From assembly GCF_902686445.1 (NCBI RefSeq), contig NW_025920107.1, positions 558,001 through 622,000 on the forward strand: a stretch of DNA of 64,000 bases, written 5' to 3'. Positions 36,652 through 48,657 of this stretch are shown here, piece by piece; position 1 is the first letter of the stretch, and the number at the start of each line of letters is the position of its first letter. The notes beneath the pieces were generated by a model. It was not told where the DNA came from and made no database searches. It saw nothing but the letters and a program-made list of their open reading frames with translations. Made by a program: the position numbers and the translations under genes. This DNA comes from Sciurus carolinensis (Eukaryota; Chordata; Mammalia; Rodentia; Sciuridae).

Positions 36652-37168
36652 TATCGCGTTCCCTCTGCCCGCAGAGAGAGACACGACAAACGTCTGAAGT
36701 TTTGGAAGTTTATTGTGCACAGTCTTCCTTTCTTTCCCTCTTTTCTATCCCCTTCTCTCTTTGCTTTCTCTCACTCTCTTTCCCTCTGCTTAACTCTCGC
36801 CTGCTCCGGTCGCTCTGCTTCTCCTGCTCGGCTCACGCCTGCTTCGGCCGCTCCGCTTCTCCCGCTCGGCTCACGCCTGCTTCGGCCACTCCACTTCTCC
36901 CACTCGGCTCTCGCCCTCGCTCGCACTCTTCTTCCTCGCTTCTACTCTCCCCTCCCAGGAAGTTACCAAGCTTATATACACTTCAACCAATCAAGGGAGA
37001 GTACACGAGGTAAACGGTGAACAGCTGTAGGTATAGAATAGGCACACGAGAAAGGCATGCACTAATCACACTGTTAACTAGCTAATACTGTATAGCCAAC
37101 CACTTTTGGCTCAGCGCCAGGCACCATCTTGACCGTGCCCAGGCTGGGAGTCCCTGGGTACCCCGACA
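36652..37168 (-). mobile_element. ERV2 5' LTR
   Basis: 517 bp. Reverse-strand TATATAAG (36,971-36,978) and AATAAA (reverse of 36,709-36,714). It is 38 bp longer than the 3' LTR because of one extra unit of a CpG-rich repeat (GCTCACGCCTGCTTCGGCCG core, about 36,830-36,910). About 16 substitutions separate the two LTRs by eye. Confidence 0.92.
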
Positions 37169-37174
37169 ATCAAG
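37169..37174. repeat. ERV2 target-site duplication, right copy (atcaag)
   Basis: Exact partner of 29,331-29,336. ERV1 interior resumes immediately after it. Confidence 0.85.
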
Positions 37175-37298
37175 TCTCCAGTTCTTCCTGTCACAATGAT
37201 ACCAGCTCTACGTCCACAACCCAGCAGGAAGTAATTACAAAAGAGTAACCTTCATCCATATACCCAAAAATTTTTTTATAAAAAAGGAAATGGGGGAA
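37175..37298 (+). mobile_element. ERV1 interior, right part with polypurine tract
   Basis: The last 124 bp of ERV1 interior end in aaaaaggaaatgggggaa (37,281-37,298), a plus-strand primer, directly before the 3' LTR. Confidence 0.8.
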
Positions 37299-37685
37299 TG
37301 TTAGGTATAAAGCAACGTTTCTCTCCCGCTACAGGAACCCAGCCTCCCAATCCACCTGTCAATCTGCCATTAAGCTCGCCTCTCCCATTACAGGAATTTC
37401 CGGCTTACATCCCCATAACCATCCTGCCTCCCACATTATGTTCCAATATGTCACTGGTCCATCAGTCTGTCTGTAATAATTCTCCTCTGCGATTGGTTCC
37501 TCCCAGCCAGTGAAATTCCAATATCTGACAAGGAATCCTGCACCATCTTTCTTCTTTCCCTTTCCCCCGAGCGGGCACGTATTGTCCACAGAAAATAAAG
37601 TTCCTCGTGTGGGACCTGTATCTGCAGAGCGTTTTTTCTGGGAGTTATCGACGAACCAAAACTGCCCCCTAACATCTAACTAACA
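37299..37685 (+). mobile_element. ERV1 3' LTR
   Basis: TGTTAGG ... CTAACA, 387 bp, partner of 25,667-26,052. AATAAA at 37,594-37,599. It is followed by acttt, which matches gcttt before the 5' LTR at four of five positions. Confidence 0.9.
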
Positions 37686-38984
37686 ACTTTTCCATTCGCC
37701 ATCCTGTAATTTGGGGCTCCTTGAATATATTAGGGAACTAGGGAAGCTGGCAGCATTGAGGGAAGGAGCACTCTCTCTAGGTACTTAGTGAGTCCTGCTG
37801 CAGAGGTTTAAAGACCCTTCAGGGGTATTTTCTGTTTATTGTGGTGTGTCAGAGTGGTGGGCCTGTGGGGAGCCTGGGAAGGGCCCAGCACATATTGATT
37901 CCCCCAGAATCTGTTTTTTCCTCCACTTGGGATGCACATTGTGTCTTGCAGCTTGTGGTCTTTGGGGGGAGGTTTCCTAGGAACATTTTATCTTCCAGTG
38001 TACCTGCTGCCCAGAGTTGAGCTAGGGCTTGATATATTATGTTAATTGTGTAAAGCAAAAAGAAAATTTGGAGGTAGGAACCTCAGACAACCATGCCATT
38101 CTGTAAATTTCAGAAAATGTTGCCAATCAGTAATAGGAAATTTTTAAATTTTGGAGAATTTCTTGATGAAAGTTTTTGTGCTTGGACCATCAGTGCAAAT
38201 TACCTAATTTGTATTGTGGCCAAATTTGAGTGCTGAGCCTTATGAGGTGTTTTAATTTTGATGTTAGTTTGGGAGAAAAGGGTCTTGAAATAGGTAGAGA
38301 GACAGCCCAAGGGGGTGTCTTTGGGAATTGACTGGGTAGTTTCCATATTTTATAAAGGCTCAACAGAGGTGCAAGTTGAGGGCAAAGAGTCCTCTGCACT
38401 CTTTATGCCACTGGTGTGCCAGTCCCAGACTGAACATTTTTTTTTTTTGCTGGGAATTTGGGAAATGTCTTTACACCAATCTCAGTGCTGGGGGACACTT
38501 GGGGTCTCAGGGCAGGGTCCCTATCAGTTAGGTACTGGATGAGGTCTTAGTTCTCTGGAGAATTTAAAATCTGGTGTTGGATGCAAGTACAAATGGCAAT
38601 GTGGTCTCTAATCTGTGAGGTTTGCTGGGTGTGCAAGGGAAGGGAAGATTGGGAATGGGAGGAAGGGTAGGTGGTGTGGTCAGAAAGAGGCTGCATTCAG
38701 CACCATTAAAGGATTGATTCAAATCCTTGCTCCATCCACATTGCATAGGGATGTGAAAATATAGCAAAGGGTTTGGGGTCAGTTCTGGGTTGCATAGTGG
38801 CAGCCTTTCAACCAATGTGGACACAAAAGGTGTGAAGGGTCTCTTTCTGTAAGATGGGGAGGGAGGCAAGGTGAGCCCTCAGTCTGGGGATTCAGCTGTA
38901 GCTGTATGAGTCATGACTGGGTGTTCCTTTGACCTCAGAAATCCTTAGGGGTGCTGGTCATTTCAAAGGTCACTCCCCAGGTGT
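37686..38984 (-). mobile_element. Decayed retroviral interior, minus strand, tentative
   Basis: Several reverse-strand frames (38,399-38,190 with IWPQYKLGN; 38,869-38,564, proline-rich) have the composition of class I gag fragments, but none is long and no motif is decisive. The neighbouring LTR at 38,985 is on the plus strand, so these are probably different insertions. Confidence 0.3.
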
Positions 38985-39275
38985 AAGGTCAGGACTTGAG
39001 TGGCTATGTGGGAGAGAAAAAAAGAAAAACACTGAGGCAGTGGGCAGCACACCAAAGAGTGACCAATCAAACACGGACAGATAAACCTCACATCCACCTA
39101 TCATTCAGAAGGACCACCTGTCTATTCGGGTTCATAAAGACCCTGGGCAGGGGGGAGGGCTATAAGCAATTTTCTCCAGCTCTCCACCCTGACCTGTACC
39201 CTGGAGGGCTGGGAATTTTGTACAAGAGCCAAATTTCAATAAAGCTTGCTTAGGTTGCTTTCTGTCCACACCAGT
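38985..39275 (+). mobile_element. LTR-like, plus strand
   Basis: CCAAT box (GACCAATCAAAC near 39,061), TATA-like GCTATAAGCAA (39,159-39,169) and AATAAA (39,238-39,243) are in the right order and spacing for a short LTR. Ends are approximate. Confidence 0.55.
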
Positions 39276-39366
39276 TATGCGCAGCTGGAGCCATTTAACT
39301 TAACTGCAGGAGAAGGGGAGGGGTGCTGGAGGGGAGGGTTAATTTCACCTCACTCAATTCTGGGTC

Positions 39367-39905
39367 AGAAAACCAACTGTTAGCACAAAAAGACTGGGCC
39401 AGATGGAAACTTCATGGATCATCTCAACTGTTTTTCCAAGAGCAGTTTCATACCTCTGCCGGATCCACTTTTGTGGTGGAAAATGAGCCACTGAATAAAG
39501 GAGGGGACTGGGCTTATATAGTTTATACTGAGAGGTGACTTAATTAATGAGCATGTCAGCTTGAGCACTCAAGAATTTGGGGTCTGTTTTACTGGGTGGA
39601 ATGGGAGAGGGTGCTGGAGTCAGCTGTCAGTTTGGGCACTCAGGAAACAGGTTTATGAGACTGAAAATTTGTTTTTACTTGGCAATTGTTTTACTTGAAG
39701 AAGAATGGAGAATCTGGGGTCAGTCTTCAGTGTTTATCTCTTTTCCTCAGAGTTCCAATGTACTGTCACTCGGAAAGGATTTATTTGGGGGAGGATCAAT
39801 GCTTTGGCTTCCTTTCTAGGGATTGTTCTGTCATTGGGAATGAATGCACTGGGAAAACTATCAATATATGACTTTCTATTTCATTCCTTTTTCTCAGGTC
39901 TTACT
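39367..39905 (+). repeat. Dispersed repeat, copy 2 of 2
   Basis: Direct-orientation partner of 15,112-15,630. It includes ATATAGTTTATACTGAGAGGTGACTTAAT and the shared AGGGATTGTTCTGTCATTGGGAA. Family not recognised. Confidence 0.7.
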
Positions 39906-39969
39906 GTTCTGATTTTTTTCATTTTACATATCCAACAGATTTATTCCAATTTTTCCCTTTATTAGTTTT

Positions 39970-40060
39970 TCTAGTACCTCAGATTCTGAATTCAGATCTT
40001 CCTGACTTAGCCTCTCCTGTAGTAGGGATTACAGGTGTGTTCCACCATGCCCAGAATGCT
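39970..40060 (-). mobile_element. B1 SINE fragment
   Basis: Reverse B1 words: CTTAGCCTCTCCTGTAGTAGGGATTACAGGTGTG, CCACCATGCCCAG (split here into its two conserved parts). The ID half is lost. Confidence 0.65.
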
Positions 40061-40433
40061 ATTTCTTTTGGGGATTTCCTTTTAATTGTCTTCAGTGGGT
40101 TAACACTGAAAGTTAGGATTCTATTCTCGTTCCAGTAGTGCCAGTTGCAACCCATCCTTACTAATAAGAAAACAATGTACCTTCCTGACCAGAGTGGTTT
40201 TATTAGGGACTGATTTCTGCATCAAATATATAGACGATCTGAACTAGGTAATTGAGAAATCTATGTTAACAAAAGAGTAAAAAGTAAAAAAAAAATACTT
40301 CATTATAACTACTTTGTGCATTGTAGGTGATTTTCTTTCTGCTTTAAAATAAAAACTTTTTTTTTCCAAATGCTTTAAGTGTTCAAAGACACTTAATAAA
40401 AATTTTAAAACAATGATTACAAACCTCAGACTG

Positions 40434-40517
40434 TAGGACTGGGGATATAACTCAGTTGGTAGACTGCTTACTTCTCACGTAAAAGGCCCTGAGTTTAGTA
40501 CTGAGCACCCCCAAATG
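40434..40517 (+). mobile_element. ID-type SINE
   Basis: GACTGGGGATATAACTCAGT ... GGCCCTGAGTTTAGTACTGAG. Confidence 0.75.
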
Positions 40518-40639
40518 AAGAAAACAAAAACCCTGTTTTCCATATCATTACTCTGCTTCAGAACAAGGCCTATGAGACCAGCCTCTTAACCAAATACAGA
40601 TTTAACTCTTTCAGGTTTCTGACCTTTTTTTCTTTCAAT

Positions 40640-40765
40640 TTTTAAAATTGCAGATGGACACAATAACTTTATTTTTTATTTATTTATATGTGAAGCTGAG
40701 GATTGATCCCAGAGTCACATACATGTGAGGCAGGTGCTCCCCCACTGAGCGAACAATTCCAGTCC
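40640..40765 (-). mobile_element. ID-type SINE with extended tail
   Basis: GCAGATGGACACAATAACTT tail module, then GTGAAGCTGAGGATTGATCC ... CCACTGAGCGAACAATTCC. Confidence 0.75.
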
Positions 40766-41544
40766 TCTAACCTTATTTTAACAATCATATTTTATAAATG
40801 TTAACACTCAATTTCCTTCTCAAATTACACAAAATATTAAAGTCATTACTACAGAAAGATTTGCTTTTCAAAAAGGTAAGACAAAAACACTCATTTTGGG
40901 GCAATGCTGGAGAGTGAACCCACGTGTTCATACATGATAGGCAAGTGCACCACAATTAATATAAATAATATTCATAAGTAATAAATTTAATAATTTAGCA
41001 TAAATAATCTTATTCAGTATGCTTTTTACCTATCACAGTCAAACACACTATTTTGTTGTCATGTAAACAGAGCTCTCTGAGTAAATCATGAGGAACACCA
41101 TCAATAACTGAAAATTCCTCTGAGTCCTAGTCTCTCTGGAAGACCCCTGGGGAAGATGCCAATGGTAGGGAGGAGAAAGACTTTCTCCCAAATGCAAGGG
41201 TCAGGTCACATTCATTTGTCTGAAATAAAAATGTTGCTCTCTTTGTTTCTTTTTTGAAAAATTGAATTCATATATAAAAACAAAACAAAGTGCACTGTCT
41301 AGATGTTAGATTTTTTTTATTTTTAATGATGTGGTAGAAGAATAGACCCTCATTAACTGATATATTTTGGATTTTCTTACATACATAATTAGGTAAAAAT
41401 CAAAATTCAGAAAATATACACAAAACCCTTGTTCATATATTCAACTTTACATTTAGAAAAGAGAGAAGATTTATGTAACTTTATATTTAAAAACTAAAGG
41501 GCAGTATGTGCAAATATATATAAGAGATAAAATATAGCTAAAAA
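40766..41544. other. AT-rich spacer
   Basis: Contains a faint reverse ID fragment (about 40,890-40,960) and otherwise no recognised feature. Confidence 0.6.
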
Positions 41545-41637
41545 GCTAGGGCTGGAGGTATAGCTCAGTTGGTAGAATGCTTGCCTTGTAAACACAAGCA
41601 TCACAAATCCCCAGCACCACACACACAAAAAAAAACC
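41545..41637 (+). mobile_element. ID-type SINE
   Basis: GGGCTGGAGGTATAGCTCAG ... ACAAATCCCCAGCACC with an A tail. Confidence 0.85.
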
Positions 41638-41640
41638 TAC

Positions 41641-41770
41641 AGGGCTGGGGTTGTGGCTCAGTGGTAGAGAGCTTGCCTGGCATGTGCAGGACAAGCCTCA
41701 GTACCATACAAAAATACATAAAGAAAATAAAAGTATTGTGTCCATCTACAACTAAAAAAATAACAACAAC
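41641..41770 (+). mobile_element. ID-type SINE with extended tail
   Basis: GGGCTGGGGTTGTGGCTCAG ... CCTCAGTACCATAC, then AAAATAAAAGTATTGTGTCC, the plus-strand form of the tail module seen at 40,640. Confidence 0.85.
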
Positions 41771-42228
41771 AACAAAAATACTACATAAATGTACAATACT
41801 CTCCTGAGTATAGATGCATGATACTGGTCTGAGTTATAAAAGTAACAACAAAAAATAATTATAGAGACAAGACTTGGGGAAAAATTTTATTCTACTGAAA
41901 AGTAGTCTTGCAGATTTATTTATTGATAAACTTATTTGAAATATAAATCAAGCTGTAATATATTTATTATGCAAACTGCTGAAAAATTTGCATAATAAAT
42001 TGAAATGTTCTTAAAGTATTCTGTGAAATAAAAGCCAAACTTATTCCTAATGCAATAAACTCTCAAAAAATAGCTAGATCAAATTGTATTAATTAAATTA
42101 AATCAAAATCTTAAATACATTATTGGTAACTAAGCAATAGGATTCAGTTAATCCTTAGAAACAAAAATCTGTGTAGACAAAACTATTTCTGCAATACACT
42201 ATATGAATAGCTTAAAAAGAATCAACCA
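41771..42228. other. AT-rich spacer, nothing recognised
   Basis: No frame or repeat supported. Confidence 0.6.
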
Positions 42229-42335
42229 GCGGGCTGGGGAGATAGCTCAGTTGGTAGACTGCTCACCTTGCTAAGCACAAGGCTCCGGACTCAATCCCCA
42301 ACACCGCAAAAAAAAAAAAAAAAAAAAAAAAAGGA
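42229..42335 (+). mobile_element. ID-type SINE with long poly-A
   Basis: GGGCTGGGGAGATAGCTCAG ... GACTCAATCCCCAACACCGC followed by about 26 A, suggesting a young copy. Confidence 0.9.
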
Positions 42336-42570
42336 AGAAAAGAATCGATCATTCTTTTAGATATGTTACTGTAATTGTGATCCACTTTGTGCTTCAAATG
42401 TAGCCCTTGCTCTTCTGTAACTAAGAATTGTATAATAACCATTGTTGTTATACAATGGACATGTTTTTTCTTCTCCTTCTCCCAAATTAGCAAGTAAATT
42501 CAAATGCCTCCCCCAAAATCAGGGCACACCTGGAGTGAAGCAGGTGAATCAGTCCCTTAGAAACTCAGAA

Positions 42571-42775
42571 AACCAGGTGCAGTGGCCTACACCTGTAATT
42601 CTAGTGGCACAGAAGCCTGAGGCCAGAGGATCACAAGTTCAAAGCCAGACTCAGCAATTTAGTGAGGCCCCAAGTAATCAACTCAGTGAGACCCTGTCTC
42701 TAAATAAAATACAAAAAAGGATGGAAATGTATCTCAGTGGATAAGTCTTCCTCGGTTCAATTCTCCCACAAAACC
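42571..42775 (+). mobile_element. B1-ID SINE
   Basis: ACCAGGTGCAGTGGCCTACA, GAAGCCTGAGGCCAGAGGAT, GTGAGACCCTGTCTCTAAAT, then an eroded ID half (ATGTATCTCAGTGG ... GGTTCAATTC). Confidence 0.85.
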
Positions 42776-43644
42776 TCTCAGAGTTTCCCCCTAATGGCAG
42801 AATCATAACCTCTGGGATAGGAGTCCCTTGTCCTTATGCTTTGCTAGCAAAGCAATAAAGTTTCTTTTTTCTTTTACTCAAAACTATGTCAAAACCATGT
42901 CTTTGTTATTGGATGGGCAATGAGGACAATGGTTAAGCTTTTGGTAACATTTCCATAAACAGAAAGTGTACAAACAGATATACCTAATAATAAAAAAGAA
43001 AGAAAGAAATGCAAGGAAACCTCAATTTGCTTCAAAATAAAATTACTTTAATAATTGTAATTAATAAGCTTTATCTTATTTAAAATTGCTTTGTACTGCT
43101 AAATCAATACAATAATGTGTGAAACCAAACAGAGAACTTAGTAATTGAAGTCTATATAAAAAAAAGGTGATCATTTTTAACATGCCTGATTAAAGGAATG
43201 CCAATTAAGTGTAGCAGAAATGTTTAATAAGGTAGATACAATATAAAAATACAAAGTTTTTTTTTTTTTAAATCTGATCACCAGATGCAAGTGTCTGGGT
43301 TTTTATGTTAGCAGTAAGAAGAACCGGGATAAAAAACTTCACAAGATCCATGGATGAGGGTATAGATTAATCCTTAAGCTATCAAAGGAAGAATGCACCA
43401 ATTTTCATCCATCACAAAGGACCACACAGAGGAGAAGAAAATAAATATTATTAATATTTCTAGCCAGGATTAGAAGGCTATAGGTAAAGATATTTATAGT
43501 TTTTCCCTGGAGTCTTTCCTTAAAACTAAATGTCTTTCTTTTATTTTCTTTTTAATTTTCTTTGTATTGATATGAGAAAATAGTTTTGAATTTCTAAAGA
43601 GATAATATCCATAAAATGAATATAAAGCTTAACTATTCTAAGGT
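42776..43644. other. AT-rich spacer, nothing recognised
   Basis: No frame or repeat supported. AATAAAG near 42,854 is isolated. Confidence 0.5.
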
Positions 43645-43956
43645 CAGATGCAGGTGAACAGAAAGGAGTCAGACCAAAAGCTGCTGAACAAGGCTTTATT
43701 GGGGTTTGGCCCTCGGTCAAGATTCACCAGTCCTCCAGGGTGAAAAGCTAGGGTGGATGACTGGGGAATCTGCACAGGGGAGGGAGTGGCTGGCCGGGTC
43801 CTTTATAGTTTGGAATTGGTGGGGGAAGGTTTGAGGGCTTAGTGTCTCCCTGGGGTTGACTGGGGACTCCATTGATTGACAGGCGGTGGCAAGAGGTCAC
43901 TAGGGTGGGCTGCCTGATGCAACATCCCCAAACAGCTGCTAAGAGTTCCCTAACAA
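43645..43956 (-). mobile_element. LTR-like, minus strand
   Basis: A reversed TATA box (TTTATA, 43,802-43,807) and a reversed AATAAA (43,695-43,700) are about 100 bp apart. The segment is GC-richer than its surroundings. Ends are approximate. Confidence 0.55.
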
Positions 43957-45470
43957 CTATTTTTTTAAAAATTTAATGCTATCAAAGTATAGTTGCATGA
44001 AGTGTAACAATAGAGAAAAAAACAAGTTGTGCCATTAGGAATTAAAATTTTCTCAAAAGTGAAGTTAATAAAAACAATGTGGAATGGCATACAAGAGAAC
44101 GTGTTTAAACCAAAATAACTAAAATGTTTCTAAATTCCTCTCACAAATTCATGTGAGAAAGGGTACATGAACAAGAGGAAAAAGGGATTATTCAAGAGTG
44201 ATGTTGAGATTTAATCACATTCTTCCATATGAAATGACCATATGTCCTGCTTTAAGGCAGTCTCAGTTTATGCCTATTTTCCCAGGGTATTGCTTATAGA
44301 ATTATTTTGTTGAAGTTGTCTCATTGAAATCATAAATTATGGTCATAAAATCCATGAGGCATAAAGTATACATATTATAAAAATTATAATATAAATTATA
44401 AAAATATAATATATATATGTGTATATATGTGTGTGTGTGTGTATATGTATGATTTGACAAGATCACATGGCAACATGCTGTTACAGAACCTGGGAGATTA
44501 TAGCAAATATTGCCATAGTGCTTTGTCTCAGGATGTACTCAGCAGAAATGATAGATTCAGGCACAGAGATTACTTTACCCCCAGGGGGATTCAAGTCAGA
44601 GATATGGAGGGGAGGGCAACTCACTTTCCCATAGAGTCTGATGGCTCACATAACCAGCTAAAGAGGGCATAAATGATTACACTTGGAGTCTGATCCAGGT
44701 CATAAATGTGTACAGTGGTGTGTGCTAGCCTGTAATTAGTTGACTCTTCTGCCATATGAGAAATCCTGGGAGGCCCCTGAGATCCAGATGCCCAGAAGAG
44801 GTCAACATTTGCCAGGCTATACGGGCATGTTAGTCTAATTTCTCCAGAGAAGTTAACACCCCAAAAGTCTCAAAGATATGATCTGAGCCTAACCTCAGTA
44901 TTGGAATGACCCATATAGAAGTCTGTATCAGCTCTGCCCTGTCAGTGCAGCAATCTGGTCTGTTCAGACAAAATGCCATTGATAATGTTGAAACTCCACA
45001 TATGGTGTATGATATTCTTTGTGGACTGGGATTCCATCTATATATTCCCGTTCCCTTCAGGACCTATAACTCCTATCTCTGCAGGGATGTCTTCTCTTGA
45101 AATGCCATATTGTTTTGTCCCCTCCTCTAAGCTGTCACCATAACCCTGTTGCTCTCCTCCAGACACTGCAGTGGTTTAAGGACCTATCTCACCCTGCTGA
45201 AAACCCATCCAAGGGCCAATGTCTGAGTTACAAGTGCCTGGCCTGTAGATGGCCTTCAGTAATTACTGAACACATGAATGATCATCACTCTTCTTTGGCA
45301 GTAAGAAGTGCAAATTATTGGTCACAGACAAGTAAGTGAAATGGCATGGGGTGCCTGGAAGATTGCAGAGTAGAGGAAGGTGCACTATCATCAGTTGCTT
45401 GGCTCAAGATTTGGAAAGTGGGAAGAGTCCTCCTCAGCAAGGAGGGGACTGAGGGCATTCACTTTCTTCT
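43957..45470. other. Spacer without recognised gene; small AT/GT microsatellite
   Basis: A TA/TG microsatellite spans about 44,400-44,450. Short open frames (up to 81 codons) show no motif and are not supported as genes. Confidence 0.55.
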
Positions 45471-45471
45471 T

Positions 45472-45597
45472 GTCAAAAATTTACACATAATATATGAAGT
45501 ATTATGTTAAGAAACACAAAAAATTTACACATAATATATGAAGAAAGTCAAAAATTTACACATAATATATGAAGTATTATGTTAAGAAACACAAAAA
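45472..45597. repeat. 75-bp period tandem duplication
   Basis: gtcaaaaatttacacataat and the following bases recur at 45,472 and 45,547. The core aaatttacacataatatatg also occurs once in between (about 45,522), so it is present three times. Confidence 0.85.
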
Positions 45598-45642
45598 TTG
45601 TCTGGTGGTGGTGCCAACAACACATTGCTGAGGAGAGGAAAG

Positions 45643-46081
45643 TGTTAGGGTTCGCTGGCTCAGTTGTGGCTCGCTGATAGCTTCCAGAAAAAATGCTCCA
45701 CAGACACAAGATCTCACACAAAATACTTTATTTATGCAGATGGCTAAGGTGTCTGCTCGGGGTGGAAAAAAGAAAAAAAGAGAAAAGATGGCTTACAGCT
45801 TCTCCCAGATATTGGAATCTCGCAGGCTGGGAGGAACCAATCGCGGAGGAGAATTTTTGGAGGCCAATAGCATATTAGGACATAACGTGAGAGGCAGGAA
45901 GATGGCGGCAGCATAAGCCAGAAATTCCTGAAACGTAAGAGGTGGGCAGAATACAGACTGACAGGTGATAGGGAGGCCGGAAATTCCTGTAACAGAAGAG
46001 GTGGGTGGAGTGCAGATTGACAGGTGTTGGGGAGGCCAGAAATTCCTGTAATGGGAGAGGCGGGCGGCTTTATACCTTACA
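45643..46081 (-). mobile_element. Solo LTR of the ERV1 family
   Basis: Reverse complement of the ERV1 LTR layout (TGTAAGGTATAAAGCC ... CCCTAACA). It includes three repeats of the ATTCCTGTAA-type motif and the CCAATCGCGGAGGAG block. It ends 40 bp before the right arm begins. The flanking bases (ggaaag / ggaggg) do not give a clean duplication. Confidence 0.8.
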
Positions 46082-48657
46082 GGAGGGAGAGAGAAAGAGT
46101 AAAGCATGGCAAATAAAATTGGCTGGGGGATTCTGTGCTCTGTCCAAAGTGGGCGAAGAGCACCTGCAGACGATCACACTGCCAACCGTGTCGCGTACAG
46201 AAGATGATATTACTACCCACCAGGTTCCACACTGGCGCCAGTAGCACGCCCTGATGATGCCACGCCTTCAGAGCTACCAGCACAATGCACCTGTGCCTGT
46301 GCACCCTGGCCTCCCAGGAAGAGATGGTAGTCTTTAGATCACCAGGGCTGGGCCTAGGCGAGCTTGCTTGACCCAGGGCAACAGAGATGTGGAGAGTGCT
46401 TTTGTCAAGTGCCAGAAGCATTCAGGTAAAACCCAGCAGATCTCTGGATGACCAAGAATTGGAGGGTAGCCTGGAGGTCTCCACTGTTGTTTTCCTGTTG
46501 CTTGTGGTCACGAGGTCTTTGTAAAATAGAAGAAATGTGAGGGGTGGAGGAAACTTGCCTGCTGGTAGCTTGGGGGAGCTCAGATTATAAGGAATGTTCA
46601 ATTTTTAAATAGATAATTGGAATCACTTTCTTTTGTTTCCTAACTTGCAGCTGTTAGGTAGAGTTTAGGTACATCCAAGATGTTGGAGGCTTGTTACCAG
46701 AATAATACCACTGAATGATAAGACAGGGAGACATAACATCACGTCTTTGTTTACTTTAAGTGCCATTGCCATGACAAATCTCACCACTGAGGTCTTATCA
46801 CGATGGCAACTCAAACCTCAGATTTTTCCCTCTAAAAAGACCAATGAGAATGAAGTGGACAGTATTCTAATTTGGTTTTCTAAAGTAACCAATGCAGGAA
46901 TATCAGACACTATTTTGATCATGTATTACAAGATAAATCAATGGGAGCAAATGGTGTAAGGTCTTCAATCATGTTCGTATTGACAAGTGAATGGCTCAGA
47001 ACCCAGCATGTAAGATTGGCTTACAGACATGGGGGTACTGAGCTTCTTTTGCTAGGCTTACTCCAGTCTACCCTACAGAATGCTGCTTTCACATTCACCT
47101 TCAATAATTCTATACGTTGCCTATTACTTCTGTGTTTCTTGCTCAGTTCTTTCTTAGCACATCAAGGACTTGGACCCCAACTGGCACCCAAACAATGACA
47201 GTACCTGAGCACTGCAGTGGGAATATGCATCTTGTAAACTGTGGGCAAAGAGGTTGAGGCAAGGACAAAAATTTAAAGACAAAAATGATGAGGATTAAAT
47301 CAGCTACTTCAAAAGTTTAAACCTTGACCACCATAATTAAAAATGAGAGTGGCCTCAATCTGAGACTGCCGGACAATTGCTGGAGATATCCCTGTAGAAG
47401 CACTTTTTGTATAAAGTTGTAGTGGTCTCTGTACAAATTGAGATCATGGCAGAATATTTTGTGATAGCTACTAACAAGTAACTCTTGCCCCCTCTGTGTT
47501 AGTATTCATTTATAACCAATCTAAACTACAAGTCAGGGATGAGGAGGCAAGAATTTGGGACATCAGGACCACCTATACTTATTTCTCAGATTCATGACCA
47601 TCTTCAGAGTGCAGGTGCTTATATCTCAAATTCATGGCTGTCTTCACAGAGTGCATGTGTAGGAGAAGAGGTATATAGTTGAGGCTGGTTTAAAAATACT
47701 TTTGTCTTTTCCTTATTAAAATCTCACTAAGGGGCCACTCCACTGTTTCCAGTCCTTGCACTGAGCCCTACTTTCCACCCCTCATGCCTGACTTGCACAG
47801 ACAGTTGGGCTTGACACTGGAACATGCTCAGGGTGGCAGCTGTAGCAACACTGGACAGGTAGGAAACACCTGAACCCGCTGTGACTAACTCTAGTGTTTC
47901 ATATTCATAAAGGAATGTGAGAACAACAGCAATTAGTAGAATCCATAAGAGTCATGGCAAACTAATGAGAAAGCACTTCTGCCCAGTTGACTGCCATATG
48001 TCATCTCCCCAAATCCCTGGCATTTGTCTGTTGTCTTCTTGTTGTTGCTATAACTCCTCACCTTCATAGAGACAGGTGCAAACCTCCCACCCCTACCTGT
48101 CTCACACCCCACGTGCACAGTTTCTCCTGTGCTTTTAAGTCTTCTTGCCTCTCAGTATCTTTTTTTTCCAGCAGAGGGCAGTGGTTCTGCATTTTCTAGT
48201 TTTCTTTCCAACTGATGCCTGAGGTTCCTAAATATGGTTACCATCCCTGGCTTTGTAAACCCTCTGGGGAGTCCCAGCTCTCGCTATCACTACTCTTTGT
48301 CAGGAAGATTCTAAAATCCATACTTACCTTTCACTCTGTTTTATATTTTGCTCATCTCTTAGTTTCCAGGCTCTGCCATCACCATCAATTTTCTGTGGAG
48401 TTTCTATGACTATGTCTGTAGTCAAGATGGCATGAAACTGCTCAGTTAGCTTTTGGATCAAGGAGCAGCAGTAGACAGGAAGATCCAGTGGATTTCAAGA
48501 GATGTCATTTGTCTTCCAGCCTTCTGTCCACTACTGTCTACATCTCAGCCTCAACTTCCAGGTCTTTCTCTGTGTGCTTCACTTGCCTTCAGCTCAGTGG
48601 AGAGGTACCAAGGAGTGTTTACATCAAGACTTCTACAGTAACCTGTTTATTTTGCAG

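Noticed and set aside
45472..45597. Regular repeat as a CRISPR-like array
   Set aside because: It is a simple tandem duplication in mammalian DNA without spacers of constant length.
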